This document shows, one piece after another, positions 32,914 through 46,496 of a stretch of DNA of 64,000 nucleotides. The position numbers were made by a program, and so were the translations under genes. How positions within the stretch are numbered: position 1 is the stretch's first letter; every line of letters begins with the position of its first letter. The stretch is from Artemisia argyi. Its lineage: Eukaryota > Streptophyta > Magnoliopsida > Asterales > Asteraceae. Under the pieces are notes generated by a model. That model was not told where the DNA came from and ran no database searches. It worked only from the letters and a program-made list of their open reading frames with translations. The stretch spans positions 70,894,319 through 70,958,318 of the forward strand of contig CM060686.1 in the NCBI GenBank assembly GCA_030686995.1. The letters are read 5' to 3'.

Positions 32914-34075
32914 TGTAACACCCCCATTTTTAAGTTTGTCGCAGCGGAAAAGTAATTTGGGTGTTACGGTGAGGATCGAAGTTTTAACCACATAAAACGG
33001 TTTAAGAGAAACGTTTTGAAAGTTATTTGTCATTTAAATAATAATTTTGATAAAAGATGAACCATTTAATTTAAAATCTTATGAAAAGATATAAAGACTT
33101 GTAAAAATGACAAATTTGATTTTTACACCATTTTAAATTATCAGAGTAATAAATGCCCACTCCATGTCTTGTCCTGCTCCGTTAAATTACCTGAGATACA
33201 CATGCTTAAAAGTGTCAACACAAAGGTTGGTGAGTTCATAGAGTTTTAGGAAAAACCCTTTATTTTGTTAGATTTCAGGAATATTTGGTATTAATAAAAT
33301 ACAAACAGTAACGAAACAAGTATCGAATATAATCACAAATAAATCATATAAATATTCAATCACATTCAATAAATCATCAATAATCTTATCATGAGCTGGA
33401 AACTCATGATACTAAATCAATCAAATATACAATTCACGTATGGTCAAACCTATACAGCTGTATCTAAATATATGTTGAAAACATACATTTTTTTTCCTTT
33501 ATAGATATTGCACCAAGCCTCATGACACGCAAGACGTTAACAAAGGGGGTGTTCTATCAAAACAATGACAGATTTTGCCCTCTATTCGTAGGTGATTTGC
33601 CAATTCCTACTTGTCTCAAATATAGTGTATCACGACTAATACGACTAACCACATGCATAATGGCATTCCGTCAAGTATTACTGGGATCGGAGGTCAATCC
33701 AAAACAGGTTTCGAATCTGTTCACTATATTCGCGCTCACATTGCAGTGATTAATGGCTCATGATTGAGGGACTATATGGCGATAAGCTAACTTAGGCAAT
33801 ATCAAGGACTAATGGGCTCATTTAGCATAACATCATGTAATCAAGTATCGTATCACAGTAATCAATTTGAAAACAGTATCATTTGAGTATCAGAAATTCA
33901 GTTTGAAAATATTATCGTTTGAGTATCAGAAATTCAGTTTGAAAATATTATCGTTTGAGTATCAGAAATTCAGTTGAGTATTTTGCCAGTAACATATATA
34001 TATCACATATCACAATAATCGAATTGGAAACATTTATCATCAGAGTATCAATATTTCAGTCAAGTAATTAATCAG

Positions 34076-34162
<87 letters not shown>

Positions 34163-36841
34163 ATACCACAATAATCGCATTTTAAATCACAAATCATATT
34201 ATTTTAATATCAATTAGGAATTTGATTTGAATCATTTATTTTATTTTATTTCATATACTTATCAAGTTATCAAAGTATATGTAAGCATGTATCTCCCACA
34301 ATGAGTTTAAAACAATTATTGGAAATGGGGCTATGACTCACCTGGATTGATTTGGAAATGATGAAAAGTAAAGTAGGATGAGATTTATGGGAATGATTAT
34401 GGAAACGTCTTTGATACGGAACCTGATAAATAAATTTATCAGAGAATATAACCAAATACTATTTGGTAAATACGAACGAATAACGAATAATTATTATTCG
34501 TTATGACGAATAGATGATGTGCAGTGAAATTATTATACCATGCATGATATGATAAAATACTTTATTTAAAATATCTATCGTAGTTTTACCTTTTTAATCG
34601 TAAGTAATTATATTAACTTTTTAGATATCGTTATATATATTATTAACGTAAAAATAAATAATATGTATATAAAACGTAATAAAATGCATATGACGTGATG
34701 GTTGCCGTAAAATAGAAAATAAAATGAGAATGTCAAATAGATTATGTGTAGTCCTTGTCCTTTTTCCATTTTTACACTTTTTATACTAACGGCGTTAGCG
34801 TCACACCGTTAGTCATTTTTATATATATTTTACAATTATAGTCCACTACATGTCCAATATTACAATCTAATCTTGTAACAATCCTATATTCTCAATTTTT
34901 ATCCAAACTTTCTGTTTCTACATTTTTAGTCCTTTCTTTTCACAGTTTTCACTTTTAGTCCCTATAGGTATCGTCGCGTTACATTTTTAGTCCAAATTTG
35001 CAAAAATGATTATAAAAATTTTATGAAAATTTCCGTGGCTTCTTTTATTAATTTCAAGCTTATTTCAACTGCTAATTTTATAAAAAGCTTATTTATTTAG
35101 CTTATGGGCCTTAATTCGAACCAAACAAAAGCCCATTTAAAAATTTAGAGGCGAGGGCATGAAAATTATTTTGGGCTTGAACTTGGGCTTCTTTTGTGAT
35201 TCTGAAAATATATTTTATGGGCCCAGTAGGCTGTTAAATCGTTAAGTCTTATTGGGCCTTTAATTGAGCCCACTCGACAACTATAAGATTTTAAATACTA
35301 ATTTGGTTTGAAAAATTGGTTTGTGTCAATTCAATATGGCTCGAGTAGGATATCAAAACGTGATTATTTTTACAAGTCGTGTATATGAAATTTATAGTTT
35401 TCTAGGTGGTCTATTAGTACGTAGAAAAATATAGTATGTTTGTTACGTGAAATAAAAAGTTATACGATGCGTTTGTAGCATGTTTGAAACCGGTATATAT
35501 TTTGAAAACTTGCAATTATTTTCTAAGTGTTTAAGAAAATTTATACGATGTAACATGGTTTGAAATGGATGCATGAAATGCTCGTAACATTACAACTAAT
35601 GTGAATTATAGGTGCTACGTGACTCCTAGGCCTTCCAAGATAGAGGCTAGTCACGTTTTGTGTACTAAAATATATACGTACGTGTAATATACATATGAAA
35701 TGATATACGATTGAACAAAAATAAATATGATGCGTGACATAGATTTAACGTGTGCAATGAATTTAGAAGGGATGTAAACGACTTACAAACACCTTAGAGG
35801 TGATAAAGAGGTCGAGTGAATTAGAATGGAACACAAGAATATCACGTTTCCAAGTATAACCCATACGTTATACTTATTATTAAAACCCGATTTCCTTTTC
35901 TTGAGTCCCAAATAATATACTATTCGACTCCTGGTTTGTAAGGTGATGTTTAGGAAGAAAATGAATATGTGAAAGAGTTTGAGAAGGACATGAAGCAAGT
36001 GCATGCATGATATGTATATATGTATCAATTGAAATGAATCCTATGGTGTGAAATCACTTCAAAGAAACATAGAAACTATATCATGTCAGTAACTTGAATT
36101 CATAGGACAATTATATTGTTATTATATGAAATGTGAGAGCTATATTTAAGGTACATGTTGGGTGATTCACATATATATGTCGACCACCATTATTAATCCA
36201 TACGATTTGCATAATCTAGTACTACTTGATTATAGTTGATCATTATTAATATTTAAACATGGAAACATGTTAGAAATACTATTAGGATCATTTAGAAACA
36301 AACGGGGATTAAAACGGTTAAGAATTGAATAAATTACAAATCGTTTGAATCGATTTATGGCTGAACACTTTGCCTCGTAAAAACATATCAAAACTCAACG
36401 TATGAACGTGAGATTTGACACACTAATAGTTGGCTAGGAAATTAACGAGAATGTGCAAAAATATATGTAGGTCGTGTGTACGAATTAAAAATGAACGAGA
36501 CGTTTTGTAGCTTCCTTAGTCGATCTATACGAAATTTTTATAAATAAAAATGGGTTTAGTAGTGGGCCGGTTGGGCTTAGGGAGGATTAAGGGCCCGTTG
36601 GATTTTAATTAATTTTAGTAATTAAGTTTTTATTAATTAGGTTTAGTGTAATTAATGTTTTGTTAATTGTGTCGATAACTTGTTTTGTCGTTTGACGAAT
36701 TTGACAATATCGTAATCGTGACCATTTTAATATACAAAGAAAATTTCAAATTTCCCCGTAAATATGGTGATTACAATAATGACAAAGATTATTTATATAA
36801 TTAACCGAAGTTAATTATACGAATTTTCGCGAGGTTTTACA
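32914..36841 (-). repeat. 3' LTR of element G
   Basis: On the plus strand it runs from TGTAACACCCCC to GAGGTTTTACA. It is 3928 bp, about 66 bp longer than its partner because of a (TA)n expansion at about 34078-34159. Substitutions from the partner are around two percent by eye. Confidence 0.85.
34078..34159. repeat. (TA)n microsatellite
   Basis: About 40 TA units. The other LTR has only a short run at about 40312-40323, so this is a recent expansion. Confidence 0.9.
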
Positions 36842-37186
36842 GTACCCACATGTCATTATGAATTTCGTCCCGAAATTCAAATTTAATGTGATTACTTGAG
36901 TAAAGAATTTTTGAACAGAGGTTGTCGGAAGATTTTTATTCCTAAATTAAGGAAATGAGATTCAGTTAAATTTACCTGTACTTGACAAGACAAAATAACT
37001 GATGTATTTAAGAGATATGAATATTGAAAAGAGTGATCACGAATAGTAGAATAACGGCTAGTGAACAGTAATTATTAACGGTCGTGTCTACCAAAATAAA
37101 ATAAAGGAAAAATATTTCCAAACCCCTTTTAAATACCACTGGCATACTTGGGTTTTTCACACACACACACACACACAAAACACTCG

Positions 37187-37523
37187 ATGCCTTGCAGACT
37201 TCCACATACCCCTGAACAATTTCGATTGTTCATCAAAGCAGAAACTGAGAATAGCGATGTGGATCACCAAAATGCGATTATGGAGGCCATAAATCAGTAT
37301 GAGATGGCCGAATATTTTAATCAAGAACTTAGAGAATGCTATGTGAGATGCACAGATATATCGGCGGAGAGGAGACAGGTGATTGATAAATTTTTGGAGG
37401 ATGAGTGTCGCAAGAATGCCACTGTTATTGAATCGTTGCGGGCTTGTGTCGGTCAGACTCAGGCCCAAATCTCCAATAAAATTCGTTGGAGTTTTGAAGA
37501 AAATTTTGGTGTTGTTAGGGTTG

Positions 37524-37554
<31 letters not shown>

Positions 37555-37556
37555 GC

Positions 37557-37597
<41 letters not shown>

Positions 37598-37783
37598 AAT
37601 CCACCACCACCACAACAACCCCATTATGGTTCATCAAGTTCATCCGCACCAAGAGTTGTTGAACAACAACAACAATTGCCTCATCTGGATCACTTCCAGT
37701 TAAGCTTTGAGGAAAATGTGGATGTTGGTGATGGTGATTGGACTTCTGACATGGAGCGGGAGCTGAGCAGGTGGGAGGTTTAG
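37187..37783 (+). CDS. Antisense ORF with polyglutamine tract inside element G
   Basis: It reads opposite to the element. I take the ATG at 37187 (MPCRLPHTPEQF), because the upstream TTG-led extension only adds a CA-repeat. A TTTAAATA box lies about 55 bases before it. The 198-residue protein has a helical N-terminal domain with conserved-looking Cys residues (ECYVRCTDISAERRQ, about residues 53-67), a run of about 25 Gln encoded almost purely by CAA, a PPPP-HYGSSSSS linker and an acidic-aromatic C-terminus with SDMERELSRWEV. No frameshift or stop. The 3' flank is T-rich and looks like a plant 3' UTR. Function unknown. A captured host gene or an aORF of the element are the two options. Confidence 0.55.
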
Positions 37784-38037
37784 ATAGAGGAAGAGAGGTT
37801 GGCGAATCTTGATCCTTAAGATGATGGTTGTGACTCCAACAACTCTCAGATTTGGGATTATCCAGCTTTTTTTTTTTCTTTTTTTTTTAGGTTTATGTTT
37901 GTTAGGTGTTTTTAATTCAGTATTGTTTGTAATGTTAAATATATTTTTAATAATATGATGTTTAAATGTTTTCGTTGTGAACACAATTTGGAAGAAAACT
38001 CATTAGATGTCACTTTTAGATATTTATCATGAATTAT

Positions 38038-38095
38038 AAAAATCTGTACGGGTAACCTACCCGTTAAACAAAGAACTTTGTTGATACAGATTTTT
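38038..38095. repeat. Nested inverted repeats (three-way-junction shape)
   Basis: The outer arms AAAAATCTGTA (38038-38048) and TACAGATTTTT (38085-38095) enclose ACGGGTA/TACCCGT and AACAAAG/CTTTGTT. All arms are perfect. Confidence 0.7.
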
Positions 38096-38290
38096 ACAAA
38101 GAAAATTTTTGGATAAGGACGTAGAGTAAAATTGCCGGATTTTCAGCCTTTGGGAATGATGAAAGTCATTTTGTCTTTGGGTAGTGAATAGGGAATGTCT
38201 GTGGGTAGGATAGTAGTCTACGGCTACCGCCTTACATATCCCACCTTTTCCTCTTCACCACTCATATTTCTTTCATCCAAAGATTTTAAA

Positions 38291-38443
38291 ATGTCATACA
38301 CCCATACCGTTCCCAAAATTTTGTATGTTGTTGAAGACATTTTCTTGTCTCACATCCCAAAGAAAGATTTGGAGTTTTTGGGTTTGATTATAGCACTTTT
38401 TGTGCAAATTTTGGTTTTGATTATTAGTGTGGATGAATTATGA
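38291..38443 (+). CDS. Small ORF with one predicted membrane segment (element G)
   Basis: This 50-residue ORF starts MSYTHTVPKILY and ends with a hydrophobic stretch LEFLGLIIALFVQILVLII before SVDEL. It reads in the same direction as the polyQ ORF, about 500 bases downstream. There is no homology I recognise, and an ORF of this length can occur by chance. Confidence 0.25.
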   Translation: MSYTHTVPKILYVVEDIFLSHIPKKDLEFLGLIIALFVQILVLIISVDEL

Positions 38444-39129
38444 GGTAAGAGATAGTGATATTTTTCATTGGCTTGGCAAGTCAACCAATTGGTTATTCCT
38501 GCCTTACCTAATGGTATTTGTGACAATAGCATTACGAATGCTAATTGTATCATTGTGTATTATTATATGGAATTTTTAATGAAATTTAGTGGTTCTTGGT
38601 TTCATATGCTTGTTATTTCAGATATAATTAAACCTATTTATCTATATTTCGTTATTTACATAGAGAAGCGTCCCAAACTATGTAACTAAAGAAATATAGA
38701 CTCATGGTTCAATGATGTAAAATTTCTTGATTTGAATAAAAGGGCGTCCCAATCCATTCAAATTAAGACATTGTAAATCATACTAAGATTCTGACTTAAC
38801 ATCCATACTAATCGACAAGGTAATTTATGAGGTATTAGTATTTTGAATATTTGTTTTGACATTCACGGGCGTTCCTGAAGACATGCTACAGTAGTAACCG
38901 AGAATAATATTTTATGAGTATTTTGTATGTTAAAGATATAACAATACAGATGAAATAACAATTGTATATGAGTAACTATTAAGCATGTAAGATAATCTCA
39001 ACAAATAAAGTATGGAGCACGGCAGTCTGCAGACACGGAGGGCATAAAATGTTTATGGTGTAAAATCATTATTTTGAAAATGCAGTTATAGTTTTAATGT
39101 TTGAAAACATTTAATTCTCTATAACTGTA

Positions 39130-39141
39130 GCTCTGATACCA
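39130..39141 (-). other. Primer binding site of element G
   Basis: The minus strand reads TGGTATCAGAGC, a perfect initiator tRNA-Met complement, three bases from the LTR edge. Confidence 0.9.
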
Positions 39142-39144
39142 ATC

Positions 39145-42100
39145 TGTAACACCCCCATTTTTAAGTTTGTCGCAGCGGAAAAGTAATTTGGGTGTTACGG
39201 TGAGGATCGAAGTTTTAACCACATAAAACGGTTTAAGAGAAACATTTTGAAAGTTATTTGTCATTTAAATAATAATTTTGATAAAAGATGAACCATTTGA
39301 TTTAAAATCTTATGAAAAGATATAAAGACTTGTAAAATGACAAATTTGATTTTTACACCATTTTAATTTATAAAAGTAATAAATGCCCACTCCGTGTCTT
39401 GTCCTGCTCCGTTAAATTACCTGAGATACACATGCTTAAAAGTGTCAACACAAAGGTTGGTGAGTTCATAGAGTTTTAGGAAAAACCCTTTATTTTGTTA
39501 TATTTCAGGAATATTTGGTATTAATAAAATACAAACAGTAACGAAACAAGTATCGAATATAATCACAAATAAATCATATAAATATTCAATCACATTCAAT
39601 AAATCATAAATAATCTTATCATGAGCTGGAAACTCATGATACTAAATCAATCAAATATACAATTCACGTATGGTCAAACCTATACAGCTGTATCTAAATA
39701 TATGTTAAAAACATACATTTTTTTCCTTTATAGATATTGCACCAAGCCTCATGACACGCAAGACGTTAACAAAGGGGGTGTTCTATCAAATCAATGACAG
39801 ATTTTGCCCTCTATTCGTAGGTGATTTGCCAATTCCTACTTGTCTCAAATATAGTGTATCACGACTAATACGACTAACCACATGCATAATGGCATTCCGT
39901 CAAGTATTAGTGGGATCGGAGGTCAATCCAAAACAGGTTTCGAATCTATTCACTATATTCGCGCTCACATTACAGTGGTTAATGGCTCATGATTGAGGGA
40001 CTATATGGCGATAAGCTAACTTAGGCAATATCAAGGACTAATGGGCTCATTTAGCATAACATCATGTAATCAAGTATCGTATCACAGTAATCAATTTGAA
40101 AACAGTATCGTTTGAGTATCAGAAATTCAGTTTGAAAATATTATCGTTTGAGTATCAGAAATTCAGATTGAAAATATTATCGTTTGAGTATCAAAAATTC
40201 AGTTGAGTATTTTGCCAGTAACATATATATATCACATATCACAATAATCGAATTGGAAACATTTATCATCAGAGTATCAATATTTCAGTCAAGTAATTCA
40301 TCAGTAAAATATATATATATATATCACATACCACAATAATCGCATTTTAAATCACAAATCATATTATTTTAATATCAATTAGGAATTTGATTTGAATCAT
40401 GTATTTTATTTTATTTCATATACTTATCAAGTTATCAAAGTATATGTAAGCATGTATCTCCCCCAATGAGTTTAAAACAATTATTGGAAATGGGGCTATG
40501 ACTCACCTGGATTGATTTGGAAATGATGAAAAGTAAAGTAGGATGAGATTTATGGGAATGATTATGGAAACGTCTTTGATACGGAACCTGATAAATAAAT
40601 TTATCAGAGAATATAACCAAATACTATTTGGTAAATATGAACGAATAACGAATAATTATTATTCGTTATGACGAATAGATGATGTGCAGTGAAATTATTA
40701 TGCCATGCATGATATGATAAAATACTTTATTTAAAATATCCATCGTAGTTTTACCTTTTTTATCGTAAGTAATTATATTAACTTTTTAGATATCGTTATA
40801 TATATTATTAACGTAAAAATAAATAATATGTATATAAAACGTAATAAAATGCATATGACGTGATGGTTGCCGTAAAATAGAAAATAAAATGAGAATGTTA
40901 AATAGATTATGTGTAGTCCTTGTCTTTTTTCCATTTTTACACTTTTTATACTAACGGCATTAGCGTCACACCGTTAGTCCTTTTTATATATATTTTACAA
41001 TTATAGTCCACTACATGTCCAATATTACAATCTTATCTTGTAACAATCCTATATTATCAATTTTTATCCAAACTTTCTGTTTCTACATTTTTAGTCCTTT
41101 CTTTTCATAGTTTTCACTTTTAGTCCCTATAGGTGTCGTCGCGTTACATTTTTAGTCCAAATTTGCAAAAATAATTATAAAAATTTTATGAAAATTTCTG
41201 TTGCTTCTTTTATTAATTTCAAGCTTATTTCAACTGCTTATTTTATAATAAGCTTATTTATTTAGCTTATGGGCCTTAATTCGAACCAAACAAAAGCCCA
41301 TTTAAAAATTTAGAGGCGAGGGCATGAAAATTATTTTGGGCTTGAACTTGAGCTTCTTTTGTGATTCTGAAAATATATTTTATGGGCCCAGTGGGCTGTT
41401 AAATCGTTAAGTCTTATTGGGCCTTTAATTGAGCCCACTCAACAACTATAAGATTTTAAATACTAATTTGGTTTGAAAATTTGGTTTGTGTCAATTCAAT
41501 ATGGCTCGAGTAGTATATCAAAACGTGATTATTTTTACAAGTCGTGTATATGAAATTTATAGTTTTCTAGGTGGTCTATTAGTACGTAGAAAAATATAGT
41601 ATGTTTGTTACGTGAAATAAAAAGTTATACGATGCGTTTGTAGCATGTTTGAAACCGGTATATATTTTGAAAACTTGCAATTATTTTCTAAGTGTTTAAG
41701 AAAATTTATACTATGTAACATGGTTTGAAATGGATGCATGAAATGCTCGTAACATTACAACTAATGTGAATTATAGGTGCTACGTGACTCCTAGGCCTTC
41801 CAAGATAGAGGCTAGTCACGTTTTGTGTACTAAAATATATACGTACGTGTAATATACATATGAAATGATATACGATTGAACAAAAATAAATATGATGCAT
41901 GACATAGATTTAACGTGTGCAATGAATTTAGAAGGGATGTAAACGACTTACAAACACCTTAGAGGTGATAAAGAGGTCGAGTGAATTAGAATGGAACACA
42001 AGAATATCACGTTTCCAAGTATAACCCATACGTTATACTTATTATTAAAACCCGATTTCCTTTTCTTGAGTCCCAAATAATATACTATTCGACTCCTGGT

Positions 42101-43006
42101 TTATAAGGTGATGTTTAGGAAGAAAACGAATATGTGAAAGAGTTTGAGAAGGACATGAAGCAAGTGCATGCATGATATGTATATATGTATCAATTGAAAT
42201 GAATCGTATGGTGTGAAATCACTTCAAAGAAATATAGAAACTATATCATGTAAGTAACTTGAATTCATAGGACAATTATATTGTTATTATATGAAATGTG
42301 AGAGCTATATTTAAGGTACATGTTGGGTGATTCACATATATATGTCAACCACCATTATTAATCCATACGATTTGCATAATCTAATACTACTTGATTATAG
42401 TTGATCATTATTAATATTTAAACATGAAAACATGTTAGAAATATTATTAGGATCATTTAGAAACAAACGGGGATTAAAACGGTTAAGAATTGAATAAATT
42501 ACAAATCGTTTGAATCGATTTATGGCTAAACACTTTGCCTCGTAAAAACATATCAAAACTCAACGTATGAACGTGAGATTCGACACACTAATAGTTGGCT
42601 AGGAAATTAACGAGAATGTGCAAAAATATACGTAGGTCGTGTGTACGAATTAAAAATGAACGAGACGTTTTGTAGCTTCCTTAGTCGATCTATACGAAAT
42701 TTTTATAAATAAAAATGGGTTTAGTAGTGGGCCGGTTGGGCTTAGGGAGGATTAAGGGCCCGTTGGATTTTAATTAATTTTAGTAATTAAGTTTTTATTA
42801 ATTAGGTTTAGTGTAATTAATGTTTTGTTAATTGTGTCGATAACTTGTTTTGTCGTTTGACGAATTTGACAATATCGTAATCGTGACCATTTTAATAAAC
42901 AAAGAAAATTTTAAATTTCCCCGTAAAAATGGTGATTACAATAATGACCAAGATTATTTATATAATTAACCGAAGTTAATTATACGAATTTTCGCGAGGT
43001 TTTACA
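39145..43006 (-). repeat. 5' LTR of element G
   Basis: 3862 bp with the same ends as the left copy. On the minus strand it contains CAGGTGAGT (40501-40509), a splice-donor-like word also in the left copy (34336-34344) and in the LTR of I (45184-45192). Confidence 0.85.
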
Positions 43007-43011
43007 GATGT

Positions 43012-44389
43012 AAACCTTAAGTTTCTTAGAAGTCTTGCACCTGAATGGAGTATGCATATAGTTGTTTGGAGGAATAAGCCTGATTTTGAAACTATGAAGT
43101 TAGAAAGCCTTTGCAACAATTTGAAGGTGTATGAACCTGAGTTGACCTCTTCAACTACTTCATCTTCTGGTACTCAAAATCTTGCATTTGTATCTTCAAA
43201 GTCTAAAGGATCTCAAGAATCCCACTCAACTACTTATGGGGTATCTACTGCTACATCTGATGGATCTGCTGCTAGTTCTAATGATAATAATTCCATCAGT
43301 GATGCTACCATATGTGCTTTCTTGGCTGATCTGGCAACCAATACAAGGTCACAGGTTCTCAATCAAGATATGGATCATATTGATCCTGATGATCTTGAAG
43401 AAATTGATCTTAAATGGTAGATGGCCATTCTAACCTTAAGGGCAAGAAAATTCTTGAAGAGGACTGGGAGAGAAGTCAAGTATAGGGCTAAAGAAAATCT
43501 GGGTTTTGACAAGTCAAAGATGGAGTGCTACAATTCCAACAGGAAGGGCCACTTTGCCAGAGAATGTAGAGCTCCAAAGAAGAATACTGAAACTCCAAAG
43601 AAGACCTCTGAAGAATCAAAGAATACCACTACTGCATTGGTGTCTTGTGATGGGTTGGGTGATTGTGATTGGAGTGACATGGCTTAGGAAGAACCCAATT
43701 ACTCTCTGGTATCTCAAGTCAAGCCTAAAGTGCATAACTTTGCACTTATGGCCTATGCATCATCATCTTTTGGATCTGACTCTGAGGTATCTAATGATTC
43801 TGATCTATCTGTGTGTTCTTTTAAATCATGTGCTGACACTGTAGAAGAACTTAAGTGTACGAATGAGAGTCTAATAAAAGAAGTTGAACACCTAAAACTT
43901 GATAACTTAGGTTATAAAGTAGGTATTCAAAACGTGGAAAGAAGATTAGAATATCTCAAACAGTGTGAGCTAGAATATGTAGATAGAATTAACCAACAGG
44001 ATGTTGAGATCTATAAGAAAAACAGTGAGATTTAATTTCTCAAGAATAAGTTAGATGAAGCAGAAAAAGATAGGGATGCAGCTCTTGTTGATAAAGAAAA
44101 ACATATAGTAAGAGTAAATAAACAACAATTTGCTTCTGATTTGGTTAATAAATCAATTGAGAGTACTTTGATGAGAAAAGGAAGTGGAATAGGCTACAAT
44201 GAAGTTGCTCCTCCAGTTAAGAGTGTCTATGCTCCACCAGGAAAAGAACTGTCTTTTATAAGTGAGGTAGATATGGAAAAACCTATAGCTGAACCTAGAG
44301 TCATAGAAACACCTAAGGTTGAAGTTAGAAAATTTCCTGAGGCTCCTATTATTGAAGACTGGAATTCAGATAGTGATGAGGAACAGGTT
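43012..44389 (+). pseudogene. Copia gag C-terminal part (element H)
   Basis: The frame continues from 32908 with LRSLAPEWSMH. It contains a zinc knuckle CYNSNRKGHFAREC in which the second Cys is Ser (TCC), so CX2C is broken. A coiled-coil-rich segment follows (VEELKCTNESLIKEVEHLKL; LEYLKQCELEYVDRI), which leads to the protease region in this group. Stops are at 43418 (TAG where element C has Gln in KWQMAM), 43685 and 44033. Element I interrupts it at 44390, so protease and the rest of pol are outside the window. Confidence 0.8.
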
Positions 44390-45271
44390 TGTAACACCCT
44401 GAAATTTTGATAAGCAGCAGAAGTCTAATCGGGGTCATTACAGTTTAGTACACAATCATACTCATAGAAAACAATTCAAAAGATAGTCAATATCATTCCA
44501 TGAAAACTTAAAATATTCAGAGTTACAAACATTTTCCAAATGTTAATTATTTCGCAAAAGAAGTGATGAGTTTGAAAAGAATGATATTATTATTGAAATA
44601 AAAAGGGAGGTCCTGTGTGACCTTTTGCCAGCTCCGTGCCACCATGCCTGCTAATTTCCTGAGATAAACATGCTTAAAAAGTCAACACAACGGTTGAGTG
44701 AATCCATAGTAGTTTAAATAGTAGTAGTGTGAAAACAAGTCAAGCATTTGAAATAAACAAGCTAAGATAGACAGGTCTTGACTAAACTGGTGAAATATTG
44801 CTCCTAAGCCTCACGAAACGCAAGCCTTAACATCGCATCGACATATCATAAAGATAATAACAATCACCTACACCACGAGGGGTGTAGATAACAAAGGAGC
44901 CCTTGGTGACGGTAAATGTGCCAAATTTCCATGGTACCTCGAATATACCACACCTCCTGCCAAATGATCACTTTGACAGTGGTGGGCTGCTGTTCCGATA
45001 GATCTACCAAATATATTCGCGCTCACTCGCAAGTGATTAAGGTTCGTGATATGAGGGACTTGTAGCACGGGTGTCAACTTAGGCAATATAAGATAGTAAC
45101 AGCATACAGAAAAATACTTGTGTTCAGTTTATAGCATGTATCTCCCCACGGGGTTTAAAAATAATTTAAAATGTGGACCATGAACTCACCTGACAGGTGT
45201 GTAAATCACAACGGTGCTCAAAAGTGACGGTGTACTACTACGACTCGAAATGACATTCCTTCAACTTGCGA

Positions 45272-45328
<57 letters not shown>

Positions 45329-46496
45329 TCGGTGTCTTAGATTCGATTCGTAAATGACATGTGATATGTCTCGTGTACGGTGATATCCATTCGGGTGTCT
45401 TAAAAATATTCCAAAATAACTTTAAGTAGTTATTTATATCGTTGATACGAATCGGTGTTCAATAAATGTTAATTTATTTGTGATAATAATAATGTTAATA
45501 AAAATATTTATAATTAAATATTTTTAGTAAAAATACATATTTATTTTAAAACTACAAGGTGTATATATGTATACATTTATATATGTAAAATTTAATTATA
45601 TAAAATATTTAAATAAATAAAGTAGCTTTGCCAAACTTGACCCTTGACTCTAAGAAAAGTTACACTTTTTACCCCCTGGTCAAAAATAATTACATTTTAG
45701 TCCTTTTTAGTACTTTTTACACTTTACACCTCAAGCTTTTGAAAAATTACAGTTTCTACCCTTCAATTATATTAAAAATCAAGTATTTTTAATTTAGTCC
45801 AAAAGTTTGGTGGTTTTGACAGTTTTAGTCCCTTAATGCGAGATTTTGCAAAAATAGTCCTTGGATAAGTTTTTGAAAAAAAACAAACTTTTTGTTACAA
45901 TAAAAGTAGTAATTATAACTTATAAAATCCTTAAAAATCAGTTTTATACATCTCGCTATTTCTCAATTTTAAAACCAAAAATCTCTTTTGAAAAACCAAA
46001 TGGGCTCGTTAGCCCATTCTAGGCTCAAATGGCGTTTTATTTGTTTAAAAGAGTGCTCGACTAGGACTTGGTTTAGGCTTAGTTTACGTAGTATAAGATC
46101 GTGTACGGCTTGCATGTGACGTTGGTTTAGTTAAGCGTGAGTCGAAGAATTAGAGTGTTGAAAAATATATATATGTTGTACGTGTAAAAACGAAGAGATG
46201 AGCCCTTTCCTAAGGGGTGTCGAGGCATGTACATATATATAGTTACAAGTATAATTAGTGCTATATACTTAGATAATAAAGTGTGTCGTGTGAAACATAT
46301 GCGTGATATGCATGAATGTAGTAGAGTAGGAAATGAAATAGGTAACGACGACTTACAACACCAAAGATGGTGGAGAGTCCAAGTGGTACGCGACAACAAG
46401 AACCAACAAACGTTATACCTTCTTCATAGTGACCCTCGTTCCAAACTATGTGTTACCCAAGTAGTTCTTAATCCCAAACTTTCGTGTGTGCCTTTG
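44390..46496 (-). repeat. 3' LTR of element I, left segment
   Basis: It carries a (TA)n run (about 45270-45325). Its blocks align with the LTR of G: CCTGAGATAAACATGCTTAAAA, TTCGCGCTCACTCGCAAGTG, GACTTAGGCAATAT-like CAACTTAGGCAATAT and GCATGTATCTCCCC. The last five bases, CTTTG, are the TSD of element C. Confidence 0.8.

Larger units (their letters stand above)
32914..43006 (-). mobile_element. Element G: non-autonomous Ty3-gypsy-type LTR retrotransposon
   Basis: Two long LTRs and a perfect TSD GATGT (32909-32913 and 43007-43011) enclose a 2.3-kb interior. The PBS next to the right LTR (39130-39141) and the gypsy-type pre-PPT block next to the left LTR (minus strand TTTCGGGACGAAATTC) set the orientation as minus. 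There is no gag, protease, RT or integrase. The interior holds an antisense ORF (37187-37783) and a small ORF (38291-38443). LTR segments resemble those of element I. Confidence 0.85.

Noticed and set aside
37157..37624. Leucine-rich minus-strand ORF and the Asn-rich plus-strand ORF opposite the polyQ gene
   Set aside because: Both are other-frame readings of the CAA repeat.
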